Source: Streptomyces lydicus (GTDB lineage Bacteria > Actinomycetota > Actinomycetes > Streptomycetales > Streptomycetaceae). From it: a stretch of 64,000 nt of DNA. The first letter of the stretch is position 1. Each line of letters starts with the position of its first letter. Of the stretch, positions 54,021 to 63,084 are shown piece by piece. The position numbers and the translations under genes were made by a program. Where the stretch lies: positions 4,402,001-4,466,000 of the forward strand of contig NZ_RDTE01000003.1 of the NCBI RefSeq assembly GCF_004125265.1, given 5' to 3'. Under the pieces are notes generated by a model. The model was not told the origin of the DNA and made no database searches. It worked only from the letters and a program-made list of their open reading frames with translations.

Positions 54021-54245
54021 TTACCAGTCGCTCTTGGACGAGGACGATGACGAGCCGCTGGCCCTGCGGACGAGGTAGATGACACCGGCGATCAGGGCTG
54101 CCGCTATGAGGACCTTGAACAGCACGCCGATCAGGAAGCCGAGCGCGGTGGTGATCAGCCCGCCGAAGACGACGATCAGCACGACGGGCACCACGACCCA
54201 GGTGACCCACCACGGAAGTCCTGCGAATATCCCCTTACCAGCCAC
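54021..54245 (-). CDS. DUF5326-family small membrane protein
   Basis: A 74-residue protein: MAGKGIFAGLPWWVTWVVVP then two hydrophobic helices, and a Ser-rich tail (SSSSSSK). I recognise it as DUF5326, conserved at this place in Streptomyces between ssgR and the cupin/holin pair. Function unknown. Confidence 0.8.
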   Translation of the reverse strand: MAGKGIFAGLPWWVTWVVVPVVLIVVFGGLITTALGFLIGVLFKVLIAAALIAGVIYLVRRASGSSSSSSKSDW

Positions 54246-54471
54246 TGCTCTGCCCTGCTTTCTGTCTGTCGCGCTGTCGCTGTCCGTACCGCGCCGTCCG
54301 TCGGCTGTGCCGTTGCCGCAGTGGTGCCGCCGTCCGCGTGTGGCCTGTCTGTTGCCTCACACCTTCGGGTTCCCCTGCACCAACGATGCTAGGACGCGTA
54401 CCGCGGCCGTGGGGGCTTCGCAGCCCCGGCCCTTCCCTGACCCTTCCCCTACGGGTTCCGGGGCCGGGCCC

Positions 54472-54789
54472 CTAGCTCTCAGGAGGAGAGAAGATCACCA
54501 TCACCCGGAGATCCTCGCTGATGTGATGGAACTTGTGGGGCACCCCGGCAGGTACATAGACCACGCTGCCCCGGGCCACCGACTGGGTCTGTGTCCCGAC
54601 GGTGATCGCCGCCCGGCCGCTGACCACGAGATACACCTCGTCCTGGGCGTGCGGCTGCTGCGGATCGACGCTGCCGGCGTCCAGTGCGTACAGCCCGACC
54701 GACATATTGCGTTCCCGGAGGAACTGCAGATACGCGCCGTCGTTCGCAGCCCGTTCCGCTTCCAGCTCATCCAGTCTGAAAGCCTTCAT
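54472..54789 (-). CDS. Single-domain cupin protein
   Basis: A 105-residue cupin_2 protein. Cupin motif 1 is QPHAQDEVYLVVSG (two His region) and motif 2 is VVYVPAGVPHKFHH, so a metal site with His and Glu/Gln is probable. ATG 54789 follows AGAGGGG. Divergent from the holin-like gene with 48 bp between. A GC hairpin (GGGGC, CGG, GCCCC) overlaps its stop. Confidence 0.85.
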   Translation of the reverse strand: MKAFRLDELEAERAANDGAYLQFLRERNMSVGLYALDAGSVDPQQPHAQDEVYLVVSGRAAITVGTQTQSVARGSVVYVPAGVPHKFHHISEDLRVMVIFSPPES

Positions 54790-54837
54790 GCCGATCGTCC
54801 CCTCTGATGATTCAGACTCGTCTGCGACGATCTCACC

Positions 54838-55215
54838 ATGAAGCATTTTCTGGTCAAGACGATCGCCAATGCTGCGGCGCTTGCCGTGGCCATCTGGCTG
54901 CTCAAGGACATCACGCTCACCGGTGAGAACACCGGCCGCAAGATACTCACTCTGATCCTGGTCGCGCTGATCTTCGGACTGGTCAATTTCCTGGTCAAGC
55001 CTGTGGTGAAGCTGCTGTCCTTCCCTCTGTTCATCCTCACACTCGGCCTGATCACGCTGGTCGTGAATGCGCTGATGCTGCTGCTGACCTCCTGGCTCGC
55101 CGGCAAGGCCGACCTCGCCTTCCATGTGGACGGCTTCTGGACGGCCCTGCTCGGGGGCGTGATCATCTCCATCGTCGCCTGGGCAATGCACGTGATCCTT
55201 CCCGACGAGGACTGA
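54838..55215 (+). CDS. Phage-holin-family (Holin 4_2) membrane protein
   Basis: A 125-residue protein with four helices, typical of the chromosomal phage_holin_4_2 family in actinobacteria (KTIANAAALAVAIWLL, GLVNFLVKPVVKLLSFP). It is not from a prophage; no phage genes are around. Ends 3 nt before ptpA, so the two are likely co-transcribed. GACGAT lies 6 nt before ATG 54838, a possible leaderless start. Confidence 0.85.
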   Translation: MKHFLVKTIANAAALAVAIWLLKDITLTGENTGRKILTLILVALIFGLVNFLVKPVVKLLSFPLFILTLGLITLVVNALMLLLTSWLAGKADLAFHVDGFWTALLGGVIISIVAWAMHVILPDED

Positions 55216-55218
55216 TCC

Positions 55219-55842
55219 TTGACCGCCCCCTTCCGCATCTGCTTCGTGTGCACCGGCAACATCTGCCGGTCGCCGATGGCGGAGGCCGTCTTCCGCGCCC
55301 GCCTCGCGGAGGACGGCCTCGACGGCCTGGTCGAGGTCGGCAGTGCGGGGACCGGCGGCTGGCACGAGGGCGAGGGAGCCGACCCGCGCACGGACGCCGT
55401 GCTGCGCGCGGGCGGCTATGAACACGTCCACGCCGCCCGGCAATTCCACACCTCCTGGTTCGACCACCTCGACCTGGTCATCGCGCTCGACTCCGGCCAT
55501 CTGCGCGCGCTGCGCGGCCTGGCCCCGACCGTGCACGACGCCGCCAAGATCCACCTGCTGCGCTCGTACGGGCCATGCACAGCGGCGGACGCCGTCCCGG
55601 GCCCGTCACCCGGCCTCGGGAACGTCGACGACCTCGACGTACCCGATCCGTATTACGGGGATATCGCCGGTTTCGAGGAGTGCCTGGAAATGATCGAGGC
55701 GGCGAGCGACGGCCTGCTGGTGGCGGTACGGGCCGCGCTCATGTCCCGTAGTGCCGCGGTCACCACCCCCGCTCGCGGGCACGCCCCCGGTCGGCCCCAG
55801 GCGCAGGAGCCGCGCCCGCCGCAGGAAAAGGAGAGCGCATGA
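55219..55842 (+). CDS. ptpA: Low-molecular-weight protein-tyrosine phosphatase
   Basis: A 207-residue LMW-PTP. The P-loop CTGNICR (nucleophile Cys11, Arg17) and the general-acid DPYYGD (Asp143) are intact. In S. coelicolor PtpA affects secondary metabolism. The start is TTG 55219, directly before the catalytic N-terminus; no ATG or GTG fits. The last 45 residues are a disordered Pro/Arg/Gln tail longer than usual. The stop overlaps the next ATG (ATGA). Confidence 0.92.
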   Translation: MTAPFRICFVCTGNICRSPMAEAVFRARLAEDGLDGLVEVGSAGTGGWHEGEGADPRTDAVLRAGGYEHVHAARQFHTSWFDHLDLVIALDSGHLRALRGLAPTVHDAAKIHLLRSYGPCTAADAVPGPSPGLGNVDDLDVPDPYYGDIAGFEECLEMIEAASDGLLVAVRAALMSRSAAVTTPARGHAPGRPQAQEPRPPQEKESA

Positions 55843-57041
55843 CCGGCGACGGCACCCGCGCCGTACGCGCCGGGCTTCCGGAGCCCGAAGCCCATGAGCC
55901 CACCCTCCCGGGGCCGGTGTTCGCGGCGCACTACCACCTCCCCGGCGATGCCGTCGGCCCGTACACCTACGGCCGCGACGCCAACCCGACCTGGACCCGC
56001 CTGGAACAGGCCATCGGCGAGCTCGAGTCACCGGACGAAAACACCCATACCGTTGCCTTCGCCTCCGGGATGGCAGCGATCACCGCGGTCCTCTTCTCCC
56101 AGCTGCGCACCGGCGACGCCGTGGTGCTCCCCAGTGACGGATACCAGCTGCTGCCGGCCGTCCGCACGCGTCTGGAGAGCTATGGCATCGAGGTCCGTAC
56201 CGCTCCGACCGCACACGACGCACAACTCGATGCGCTGGACGGCGCCCGGCTGCTGTGGATCGAAACACCCTCCAACCCAGGCCTCGACGTCTGTGACATC
56301 CGGCGGCTGGCCGACGAAGCACACCGGCGCGGTGCACTGGTGGCCGTCGACAACACCCTCGCCACCCCGCTCGGCCAGCGGCCGCTCGACCTCGGCGCGG
56401 ACTTCTCGGTCGCCAGCGGCACCAAGGCGCTGACCGGCCACGGCGACGTCCTGCTGGGGTACGCCAGCACCCGCGAGGCCGCATTGGCCGATTCCGTACG
56501 ACTGTGGCGCAAGACGGTGGGTGCGATCCCGGGCCCGATGGAGAGCTGGCTCGCGCATCGCTCACTGGCCACCCTCGCGCTGCGCGTCCGCCAGCAGTCG
56601 GAGGGCGCCCTGGCACTGGCCGCGGCGCTGGCCGACCGCCCCGAGGTCACCGGCCTGCGGCACCCGGGCCTCCCGTCCGATCCGTCCCACGAGCTCGCCG
56701 CCCGGCAGATGCGCCCGGGCCGCTTCGGCTCCGTGGTGTCCTTCGTCCTGCCCGACAAAGCCCACGCAGAGCGGTTCCTGGCCGCGCTGACCCTGGTGGA
56801 CGATGCGACGAGTTTTGGAGGCGTACGGTCCAGTGCCGAGCGGCGTGCCCGCTGGGGCGGCGATGCGGTACCGGAGGGCTTTATCCGTTTCTCGGTCGGC
56901 ATCGAGGAGCCGGAGGATCTGGTCGCGGACGTCACCCGGGCGCTGGGCGCGGCCGCACAGGACAGCCGGAGGGAGCCGAAGCCGCGGAACGAGTCGAACG
57001 GACGGGGCCGCACCCCAGACCGAGGAACGGAAGCGGCATGA
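55839..57041 (+). CDS. Cys/Met-metabolism PLP lyase (cystathionine gamma-lyase-like)
   Basis: A 400-residue fold-type I PLP enzyme: YTYGRDANPT near the N-terminus, SGMAAI (phosphate loop), ETPSNPGLD and PLP Lys196 in VASGTKALTGHGD. It probably splits cystathionine to cysteine and 2-oxobutyrate, or serves as a related gamma-lyase/synthase. The start overlaps ptpA by 4 nt. The last 25 residues are charged low complexity. Confidence 0.87.
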   Translation: MTGDGTRAVRAGLPEPEAHEPTLPGPVFAAHYHLPGDAVGPYTYGRDANPTWTRLEQAIGELESPDENTHTVAFASGMAAITAVLFSQLRTGDAVVLPSDGYQLLPAVRTRLESYGIEVRTAPTAHDAQLDALDGARLLWIETPSNPGLDVCDIRRLADEAHRRGALVAVDNTLATPLGQRPLDLGADFSVASGTKALTGHGDVLLGYASTREAALADSVRLWRKTVGAIPGPMESWLAHRSLATLALRVRQQSEGALALAAALADRPEVTGLRHPGLPSDPSHELAARQMRPGRFGSVVSFVLPDKAHAERFLAALTLVDDATSFGGVRSSAERRARWGGDAVPEGFIRFSVGIEEPEDLVADVTRALGAAAQDSRREPKPRNESNGRGRTPDRGTEAA

Positions 57042-57111
57042 AATGGGCCGGCAGGGTATCCCCCCTCGTCACCCTGCCGGCCTGCGGTTCTCCATGGCCC
57101 CGAGTCCACGC

Positions 57112-57125
57112 GTTTCACGTGAAAC
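57112..57125. other. parS site
   Basis: GTTTCACGTGAAAC, perfect parS in the gap between the lyase gene and the LysR pseudogene. Confidence 0.9.
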
Positions 57126-57130
57126 CAAAT

Positions 57131-57144
57131 GTTCCACGTGAAAC
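57131..57144. other. Second parS site, one mismatch
   Basis: GTTCCACGTGAAAC, 19 bp centre to centre from the perfect site, on nearly the same DNA face after two turns. Confidence 0.75.
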
Positions 57145-57266
57145 GAACCGCTCGAACAAGGCTAGTTGACCGAGCGTCATTGTCCAATCACGCCGACGAC
57201 ACATCCCTATCGACAAATTTATAGTGGGCTCGCGACCAGGCTTCCGAGAGACGCAGGAGGTACGCG

Positions 57267-58156
57267 ATGGATCTGGCTCTGCTGCGCACCTTCGTCACCG
57301 TGCACCGAGCCGGCTCCTTCACCCGCGCCGCGGCATTGCTCGGCCTCTCTCAGCCCGCGGTGACCAGATCCGGGCGCTGGAACGCCAGTTGGGCCGCCCG
57401 CTCTTCCTCCGCTGTGCCCGTGGCGTCACCCCCACCACCATCGGCGAGGAACTCGCCCACAAAGTGGCACCGCACCTGGACGCGCTCACCGAGATCACAG
57501 AGGCCGGCCTGGACCGTGACTCCGTCACCCGTACTCTCCACCTCGCGGGGCCCCCGGAGCTCCTTGCCGAGCGGGCGCTCCCGGCACTCACCCCACTGAT
57601 CACCCAGGGCCTGTCCATACGGACAGCCTTCGGCCCCGCGGAGGAGCTGCTGACCGGCCTGGCGGCCGGACACCACGATCTGGCCGTCACCACCACCCGA
57701 CCGCGCGGCGGGCTGCTCACCGCCACCCCGCTCTGCGACGAGGAGCATGTGCTGATCGCGGCGCCACACTGGGCGGTCGAGCTGGGCGGGAGGGTGCTGC
57801 AGGCCGGGGGAGTCCGCGTGCTCGACGCCGTGCCGCTCGTCGAGGTCCACGAGAGCCTGCCGCTGATCGCCCGTTACTGGTCAGCGGTCTTCGACGCCAA
57901 GCCCGCCGCCTCCGCCGCCGTGATCGCCGCGGACCTCCGTGCGGTGCTGTCCTGCGTGGCAGCCGGGGCGGGGCTCGCCGTGCTGCCGCGCTATCTGTGC
58001 GCCGACGCGCTGGACAGCGGCGAGGTCGTGGCCCTGCTCGACCCGCCGGTGCCCCCGCTGCGGACCTACTTCTTGACCGTACGGACCGGGACGCTGGGCC
58101 TTCCGCACATAGCCCGGGCGCATGAGTGGCTACTGCGCACCGCTGTCGACTGGTGA
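57267..58156 (+). pseudogene. LysR-family regulator broken by a frameshift
   Basis: Frame A from ATG 57267 reads MDLALLRTFVTVHRAGSFTR and on to LSQPAVT; frame B then reads QIRALERQLGRPLFLR and an entire effector domain to TGA 58156. The switch is at 57364-57367: family members read VTSQIR (gtgaccagccagatc-like), but here one of two CCAG copies is missing. Rejoined, it would be a normal protein of about 297 residues. Ribosome site GCAGGAGG precedes the ATG. It is a 4-bp slippage deletion unless it is a sequencing error. Confidence 0.85.
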
Positions 58157-58204
58157 CCGAGGGGCGTGGGTTTCACCAGGCCGTGACTGCGGCATCTGTC
58201 CCCT

Positions 58205-58684
58205 ATGAACGTACGGCCAGTCGTCAAACGCACCGCCCGCGCGATTCTGCTCGACGGCGCGGACCTGGTTCTGATCAAGCGCACCAAGCCGGGCCGGGCC
58301 CCGTACTGGATCACTCCGGGCGGTGGCGTGGAGCCCGAGGACGCCACCGTCATCGACGCCCTCCACCGTGAACTGGACGAAGAGCTGGGCGCGAAGATCA
58401 AGGACGTGGTGCCGGTCTTCGTCGACACCGTCGAGCACTTCAGCGACGGTGGGGTGGACGGCGTGAAGGTCCAGCACTTCTTCGTCTGCCGGCTCGATTC
58501 AATGGACGTCTCTCGCCGGCACGGTCCCGAGATCGAGGAGCCCTGCGGGGAGTACGAGATCGTGCGGGTGCCCTTCACCCGTGTCGGCATCGCCTCCGTC
58601 GAGGTCGTGCCACTGTCGCTGCGGCACTACCTCGACGGCAACATCGAGGGTGTGCGGGCGATGCACGCCCCGGACCTGGGCTGA
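58205..58684 (+). CDS. NUDIX hydrolase
   Basis: A 159-residue NUDIX protein. The NUDIX box GGGVEPEDATVIDALHRELD continues EELGA, matching Gx5Ex7REUxEExGU. It hydrolyses a nucleoside diphosphate linked to another group, probably a housekeeping or sanitising role; the substrate is unknown. ATG 58205 lies 48 nt after the broken LysR gene with no clear ribosome site. Confidence 0.88.
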   Translation: MNVRPVVKRTARAILLDGADLVLIKRTKPGRAPYWITPGGGVEPEDATVIDALHRELDEELGAKIKDVVPVFVDTVEHFSDGGVDGVKVQHFFVCRLDSMDVSRRHGPEIEEPCGEYEIVRVPFTRVGIASVEVVPLSLRHYLDGNIEGVRAMHAPDLG

Positions 58685-58721
58685 GAGGTACCCCGCACTC
58701 CCGCCCCTGCGGCGGGCTTTC

Positions 58722-59678
58722 TCAGCCGTCGCGCCGGTCGAACCATCCGCGGAACTCCGGATCGTCCTCCGCGGGCCGACGGGGCTGGGCACGGGCGAGC
58801 ACCCGCTCGACCCGGTCGAGGAACTCCGCGTTCAGCTCCTCCACGAAGTCGTCCCGGCCCGGGTCACGGTGCGCGGCCGGGTACGCCGGACCGACCCGTG
58901 AAGCCGCGTGCGTGCCGCCCCCGGGTACCGGCTCGCTTCCGTATGCCGGACCACTTCCGTACGCCGGGGCGGCGCTCTGGTACACCGCGCCGTCGGTGTC
59001 CTCGTGCAGGCCGCCCCGAAGGTGCTCGTTCCTGCGCTCGGCGCGCCGGAAGGGCGGCCGCTGATCTGCCTCCGCCGCCGCGCCGAAGAAGTCACCGCCC
59101 TTGCGTTTGGCGTCGTCGGTGCCCCAGGCTCGCGCTCCGCGCTGCTGCGCCGGGCCCTTCTGCAGATGCGGAATGTGCTTGGCGCAGTGGATGTACGCCT
59201 CTTCGACCTCGACGGTGACCCACAGTTGGGCACGCCGGCCGGGGACCGGGTCGACCGGCAGACCGGGGTGCTGCAGCCGCATCTCCTCGTCCATGACGAC
59301 GCGTGCCCGGCCGTTGACGTGCAGTCCGATGCGGTCACGGGTGAAGTCGACCATCAAGATGCCCAGGCGCGGGTTCTCCGAGATGTTGCCGATGGACGCC
59401 ATGACACCGTTGCCACGGTATTCCGGGTATGCCAGCGTCCGGGCATCGAGCACCTGGACGAACCCCGGCGGCCCGGCCCGGAACGTGGCATCGCATTCGC
59501 CGTGCCGGTCGGCCGTGGACAGGAAGAACATCTCCTGTCGGGCCACGAACTCCTGCATACGGACATTGAGATGGTCCAGGACCTGTTCACCATAGAAGCG
59601 GTCGGCCCGCTCGGTGGTGCCGAGCCGCTGCTGGACCAGGTGCTCGCCGTCACTCCCGGGGCGCTCTTGCCGTGGCAT
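58722..59678 (-). CDS. Pyridoxamine 5'-phosphate oxidase-like flavin protein
   Basis: A 318-residue protein with a PNPOx-like split-barrel core (about 40-180): FFLSTADRHGECDATFRAG, PEYRGNGVMASIGNISENP and GLHVNGRARVV fit the flavin/F420-binding fold. The C-terminal 130 residues are low complexity with YGSGPAYGSEP repeats and a terminal RRPAEDDPEFRGWFDRR. ATG 59678 follows GGGGAGGGG. It starts 49 nt after the flavohaemoglobin gene on the same strand, so a joint role in nitric-oxide or redox defence is plausible. Confidence 0.82.
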   Translation of the reverse strand: MPRQERPGSDGEHLVQQRLGTTERADRFYGEQVLDHLNVRMQEFVARQEMFFLSTADRHGECDATFRAGPPGFVQVLDARTLAYPEYRGNGVMASIGNISENPRLGILMVDFTRDRIGLHVNGRARVVMDEEMRLQHPGLPVDPVPGRRAQLWVTVEVEEAYIHCAKHIPHLQKGPAQQRGARAWGTDDAKRKGGDFFGAAAEADQRPPFRRAERRNEHLRGGLHEDTDGAVYQSAAPAYGSGPAYGSEPVPGGGTHAASRVGPAYPAAHRDPGRDDFVEELNAEFLDRVERVLARAQPRRPAEDDPEFRGWFDRRDG

Positions 59679-59727
59679 GCCCCACCCCTCCCCTGTCGGA
59701 CCGGATTCGACCTGTGCTGCCACGATC

Positions 59728-61698
59728 TCAATCTCCCGCCGGGACCAGCTCTTCCACGGAGTCGTGCCGTATGCGCTCGGTCGGGATGCCGACCCCCACC
59801 AAAGCGTCCACACCGCTGCGAATCAACCCTGGCGGCCCGGAAAGATAGGCGTCATATTCCCGGAAAGGACCGTATTGCCGGACCGCATCGGGCAATTGCC
59901 CCCGCTCGCGGCTCGTTCCGCCGCGGGCCGCCGGTCCGCTGGCGACGACCGGGCGCACGGAGAGCCACGGATGGGTCTGCTCCAACTGCAGCATGGTGTC
60001 GAGGTCGTAGAGGTCGTGGTCACTGCGGGCGCCGTAGAAGACCTCGACGGGGCGCCGGACACCGTGTTCCGCGACGTCCTCGACCAGCGCCTTGATGGGG
60101 GCGATGCCGGTGCCGCCGCCGACGCACAGCAGACCGCTGCGCTTGCTGTGGTCGACGGTCATCGAGCCGCCGGGAGCACCGAGCCGGATGACATCGCCGG
60201 GGCGGGCGCGGTGGACCATGGCGTTGGAGACCCAACCGGCCGGGACCGCCTTGACGTGGAAGCAGAGCAGGCCGTCGGAGCGCGGTGCGGAAGCGAAGGA
60301 GTAGTGCCGCCAGACCCGTGGCCACCAGGGGGTTTCCACGCTCGCGTACTGCCCGGCGAGGAACGGGTAGGGCTGGTCCGGACGGACCAGTACCACCGCG
60401 ATATCGGGCGTCCGCAGCTCGTGCGAGACGACCTCGGCCTGCCACCAGGCGGGCGCCACGGCCTCGTTCTCGGCCGCCGCATCGATCATGATCTGCGAGA
60501 TCGCCGTGTAGGCCCGTACCCACGCGGCCTGGGTCTCGGGTCCCCAACTGGACGTCGCATAGCGTGCGAGCGCGTTGAGCAGGCATTCGCCGACGGCCGG
60601 GTAGTGGTCGGGCTGGGTGCCGTACTTGCGGTGACCGCGCCCGAGGTTCGCAAGGTAGGCGGTGAGCACCTCGGCATCGTCGACATGCTGGGCGGCGGTG
60701 AGCAGCGCCTTGAAGAGCCGGTCGCGCTGGGTGTCCATCGACGCGGGGAACAGCGCCCGCAGATCGGGGTACTGGACGAAGAGCAGCGCGTAGAAGTACG
60801 AGGTGACCTTGTCGGCCACGGGCTCGATTTCCGCCATGGTGCGACGGATGAGCAGCGCGTCGGGGGAGGCGGGCGTGGCGGACGAGGCCGAGGCCTGCAG
60901 GGCGCCGAGAGAGGGCGCCGGGGCAGGGGCCGCCGGTCGCGTCGGGGGAGTGAAGGCAGGGGGAGCGGCGGGGGCCTGGTTCTGGGCGGCCGGTGCCGCG
61001 ACCGGCACGCTACCGGTGGGGGCGTCTCCCGCGGGCGCTCCCGTGGCGCGCGCCGTTTCGTGTACGGGCTCGGGTTCCCGGCCCCGGGCGGATTCGTGCT
61101 CCCGGACCGGCTGGCGGTCCATGGGCGGCTCACCACGCCAGGCGGGCTCGGCCTCGTGGCGTGGCGGGGCGGGGGCCGGCACGGTGTTGTCTGAGGCTGT
61201 GGTCCCGGGGGTTGTGGTGGCCCCTGGAGCCGTGGTGGTCCCCGAGGCTGCGGTGGACTGCTCGGGGTAGGCGGCCGCGAAGGGCTGCTCGGGGTAGCCG
61301 GCCGGGAAAGGCTGCTCGGGATAGCCCGCTGGCGCGGACGGCCGATCCGCATCATGTCGCGGCGGAGGTGCCTGTGACGGCTCCGCCTCTCGGTCGCGCG
61401 CGGCGGCAGTGCCTACTGGCCGGATCGGATTGACCGGGCGGCTGGGTATCTGTTCGCGGTCGATCCGTTCATCTCTCTCGTTCCACTCATGGTGGTGTCT
61501 GCGGTCGCCGTGGTCGGGGTGTTCACTCCGGTCGCCCGGCTCTGCCGGGGCGTCCTGGTTCTGCTGCCGGTCCTGGCTGTTTTGCCGTTCCTGCTGTTCT
61601 CCGGAGGACTTCTTCGCCGGTGGAGTGAACCAACCCCAATCGCCACTGCTCCCGCCGGAAGAGCCACTATCGGCCGACGTGGTGGTCGGAGCGTCCAT
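59728..61698 (-). CDS. Flavohaemoglobin-like protein with long disordered N-terminus
   Basis: A 656-residue protein. Residues 1-275 are a Pro/Glu/Arg/Thr-rich head with His/Asp-rich patches and three AGYPEQPF-type repeats (about 120-145). A globin domain follows (about 285-410) with proximal haem His356 in GRGHRKYG. Then a ferredoxin-NADP reductase module: RHYSFAS (FAD) and CVGGGTGIAPIKALVED (NAD). Flavohaemoglobins turn nitric oxide plus O2 into nitrate. ATG 61698 follows GAGGCGAG. Confidence 0.9.
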   Translation of the reverse strand: MDAPTTTSADSGSSGGSSGDWGWFTPPAKKSSGEQQERQNSQDRQQNQDAPAEPGDRSEHPDHGDRRHHHEWNERDERIDREQIPSRPVNPIRPVGTAAARDREAEPSQAPPPRHDADRPSAPAGYPEQPFPAGYPEQPFAAAYPEQSTAASGTTTAPGATTTPGTTASDNTVPAPAPPRHEAEPAWRGEPPMDRQPVREHESARGREPEPVHETARATGAPAGDAPTGSVPVAAPAAQNQAPAAPPAFTPPTRPAAPAPAPSLGALQASASSATPASPDALLIRRTMAEIEPVADKVTSYFYALLFVQYPDLRALFPASMDTQRDRLFKALLTAAQHVDDAEVLTAYLANLGRGHRKYGTQPDHYPAVGECLLNALARYATSSWGPETQAAWVRAYTAISQIMIDAAAENEAVAPAWWQAEVVSHELRTPDIAVVLVRPDQPYPFLAGQYASVETPWWPRVWRHYSFASAPRSDGLLCFHVKAVPAGWVSNAMVHRARPGDVIRLGAPGGSMTVDHSKRSGLLCVGGGTGIAPIKALVEDVAEHGVRRPVEVFYGARSDHDLYDLDTMLQLEQTHPWLSVRPVVASGPAARGGTSRERGQLPDAVRQYGPFREYDAYLSGPPGLIRSGVDALVGVGIPTERIRHDSVEELVPAGD

Positions 61699-62149
61699 GG
61701 TCTGCCTCGCCTCGAACGTCTTTCGGTTGTCTTCGCACTTCCGTGGAACGGAACTGCGCGGAATTCCCCCGTCCTGCCCCGGAATTCTTCATCGACTCAA
61801 GCGACTCCGGCAACACCCTCCAAAGCGGACATATCTCACTCCCTTGCGACAATGCGGAGCAGATGCCGCGTCAGCAGCATGCCATCCCTGCTCACCACAT
61901 CGGACAAATAGTCGGAAGTCCGGGTGCCGAGGGCCGCTTCGCCGCTAGGCTGACGAGCTTTGAGCTCGCCCTTCGCGCATCGCCGGAATCCATGCCTCCG
62001 CCAAGTCGGACTCGACCATACCGGCAGCAGTTGAAACTACAAGCCCTGATCTTGGAACACTCCACGCGGGCCTTCCGATAACAGTGATCCTCCCCACAGA
62101 CGGCATTTTCGGCGTACACAGTGGACGAATCCGTCGGAGCGGCTTGGAA
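61699..62149. other. Gap with no recognisable gene
   Basis: About 450 bp between two minus-strand genes. It is less GC-rich than its surroundings and should contain the flavohaemoglobin promoter. I see no convincing open frame, repeat or NO-regulator site. Confidence 0.5.
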
Positions 62150-62785
62150 TTACCGGCCAGTACGGACCAGTTCGTAAGCCTCCCGCAGATCACCGCCCGC
62201 GTACGCATATGAGGCCAGTCCACTGACATGGTGATCCGCATTCACGGCCACGGACTGCGGAACTGCGGCGAACAGTTCGGTGTCCGACATGGAGTCGCCG
62301 TATGCCACGCAGTCGGCTCGGGTCAGCCCGTACTGCACGCAGAGTTCATCGGCAATCCGTACCTTCGCCGCCGACGAGAGGATGCCGGCCGGCTCCACCG
62401 CCTCGCGGATCGGCAACGCGGGCCAGCGGGAACCGTGTGCCGCATCGGCGCCCCAGGCCAGCAGCCGTTCGACGAAGAAGCCCGGCGAGAGAGAAATCAC
62501 TGCGCACCGTTCGCCGCGCGTCCGGATATCAGCCCAGACTTCCCGGATTCCGGTCAGCCAGGGTGAGCCGTCAAAAGCCGCAGCCACCGTGAGTTCGGTC
62601 AACTCGGCGGCCCAGAGGTCACATGCCCGCTGTGCGAACTGCAGGGGAGTCAGTTCACCCGCGGCAAATCCGCGTTCCAGATCAGCGATCTCCCGGTCCA
62701 GCCCGAGCTGCCGGGAAATCTCAACGGCGGCCGCGGACCCATGGAGCAGAGTCCCGTCCATGTCGAACAGATGCAGCTTGCTCAT
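62150..62785 (-). CDS. HAD-superfamily phosphatase, phosphoserine phosphatase-like
   Basis: A 211-residue HAD protein: motif I LFDMDGTLL (Asp8, Asp10), motif II ISLSPGFF (Ser), motif III Lys in SSAAKVRIA, motif IV YGDSMSDTELF. The C1-type cap region LERGFAAGELTPLQFAQRA resembles SerB-like phosphatases. ATG 62785 is supported by TAGGCT 7 nt upstream (62798-62793, minus strand), a leaderless promoter. Confidence 0.85.
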   Translation of the reverse strand: MSKLHLFDMDGTLLHGSAAAVEISRQLGLDREIADLERGFAAGELTPLQFAQRACDLWAAELTELTVAAAFDGSPWLTGIREVWADIRTRGERCAVISLSPGFFVERLLAWGADAAHGSRWPALPIREAVEPAGILSSAAKVRIADELCVQYGLTRADCVAYGDSMSDTELFAAVPQSVAVNADHHVSGLASYAYAGGDLREAYELVRTGR

Positions 62786-62835
62786 GCCCTGGAGCCTAGG
62801 AGGCGCGAGGACGGCTGGCGAGAGCGGGAATCCGG

Positions 62836-62898
62836 GGGAAGGGGGCTGTGGCCGGAGGGAAGGGGGTTGTGGCCGGGGACAAGGAGGTTGTAGCCGGG
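62836..62898. repeat. 21-bp tandem repeat, 3 copies
   Basis: Units with core GGAAGGGGGTTGTGGCCGG start at 62836, 62857 and 62878, in the 299-bp gap 62786-63084, which holds no gene. Confidence 0.75.
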
Positions 62899-63084
62899 GC
62901 CGCACGGCCAGCGGGCCCCGGAGGACGGCCGAAACCGTACGGTCGGGGCCGGTGGCGAGCCGTGTCCGGCACCGTACGTCGGGGCGTACTCAAGCGGCAT
63001 TGAGGGCGCGGGCGTCCGTCAGAGCCTTTGACGACAGGCCCACGGAGGCCGGGGAGACACACCCTGGCCACAGGAGGAGCATCG

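Noticed and set aside
53695..54213. 172-codon minus-strand frame between ssgR remnant and DUF5326
   Set aside because: It overlaps DUF5326 and the IclR remnant out of frame, is Arg-rich and has no recognisable domain.
54838..55215. Holin-like gene as a sign of a prophage
   Set aside because: No phage structural, lysis or integrase genes are nearby; this holin-like family is a chromosomal core gene in actinobacteria.
57360..57370. Programmed ribosomal frameshift in the LysR gene
   Set aside because: No slippery heptamer or downstream pseudoknot is evident, and the missing bases correspond exactly to one CCAG unit, so a deletion is simpler.
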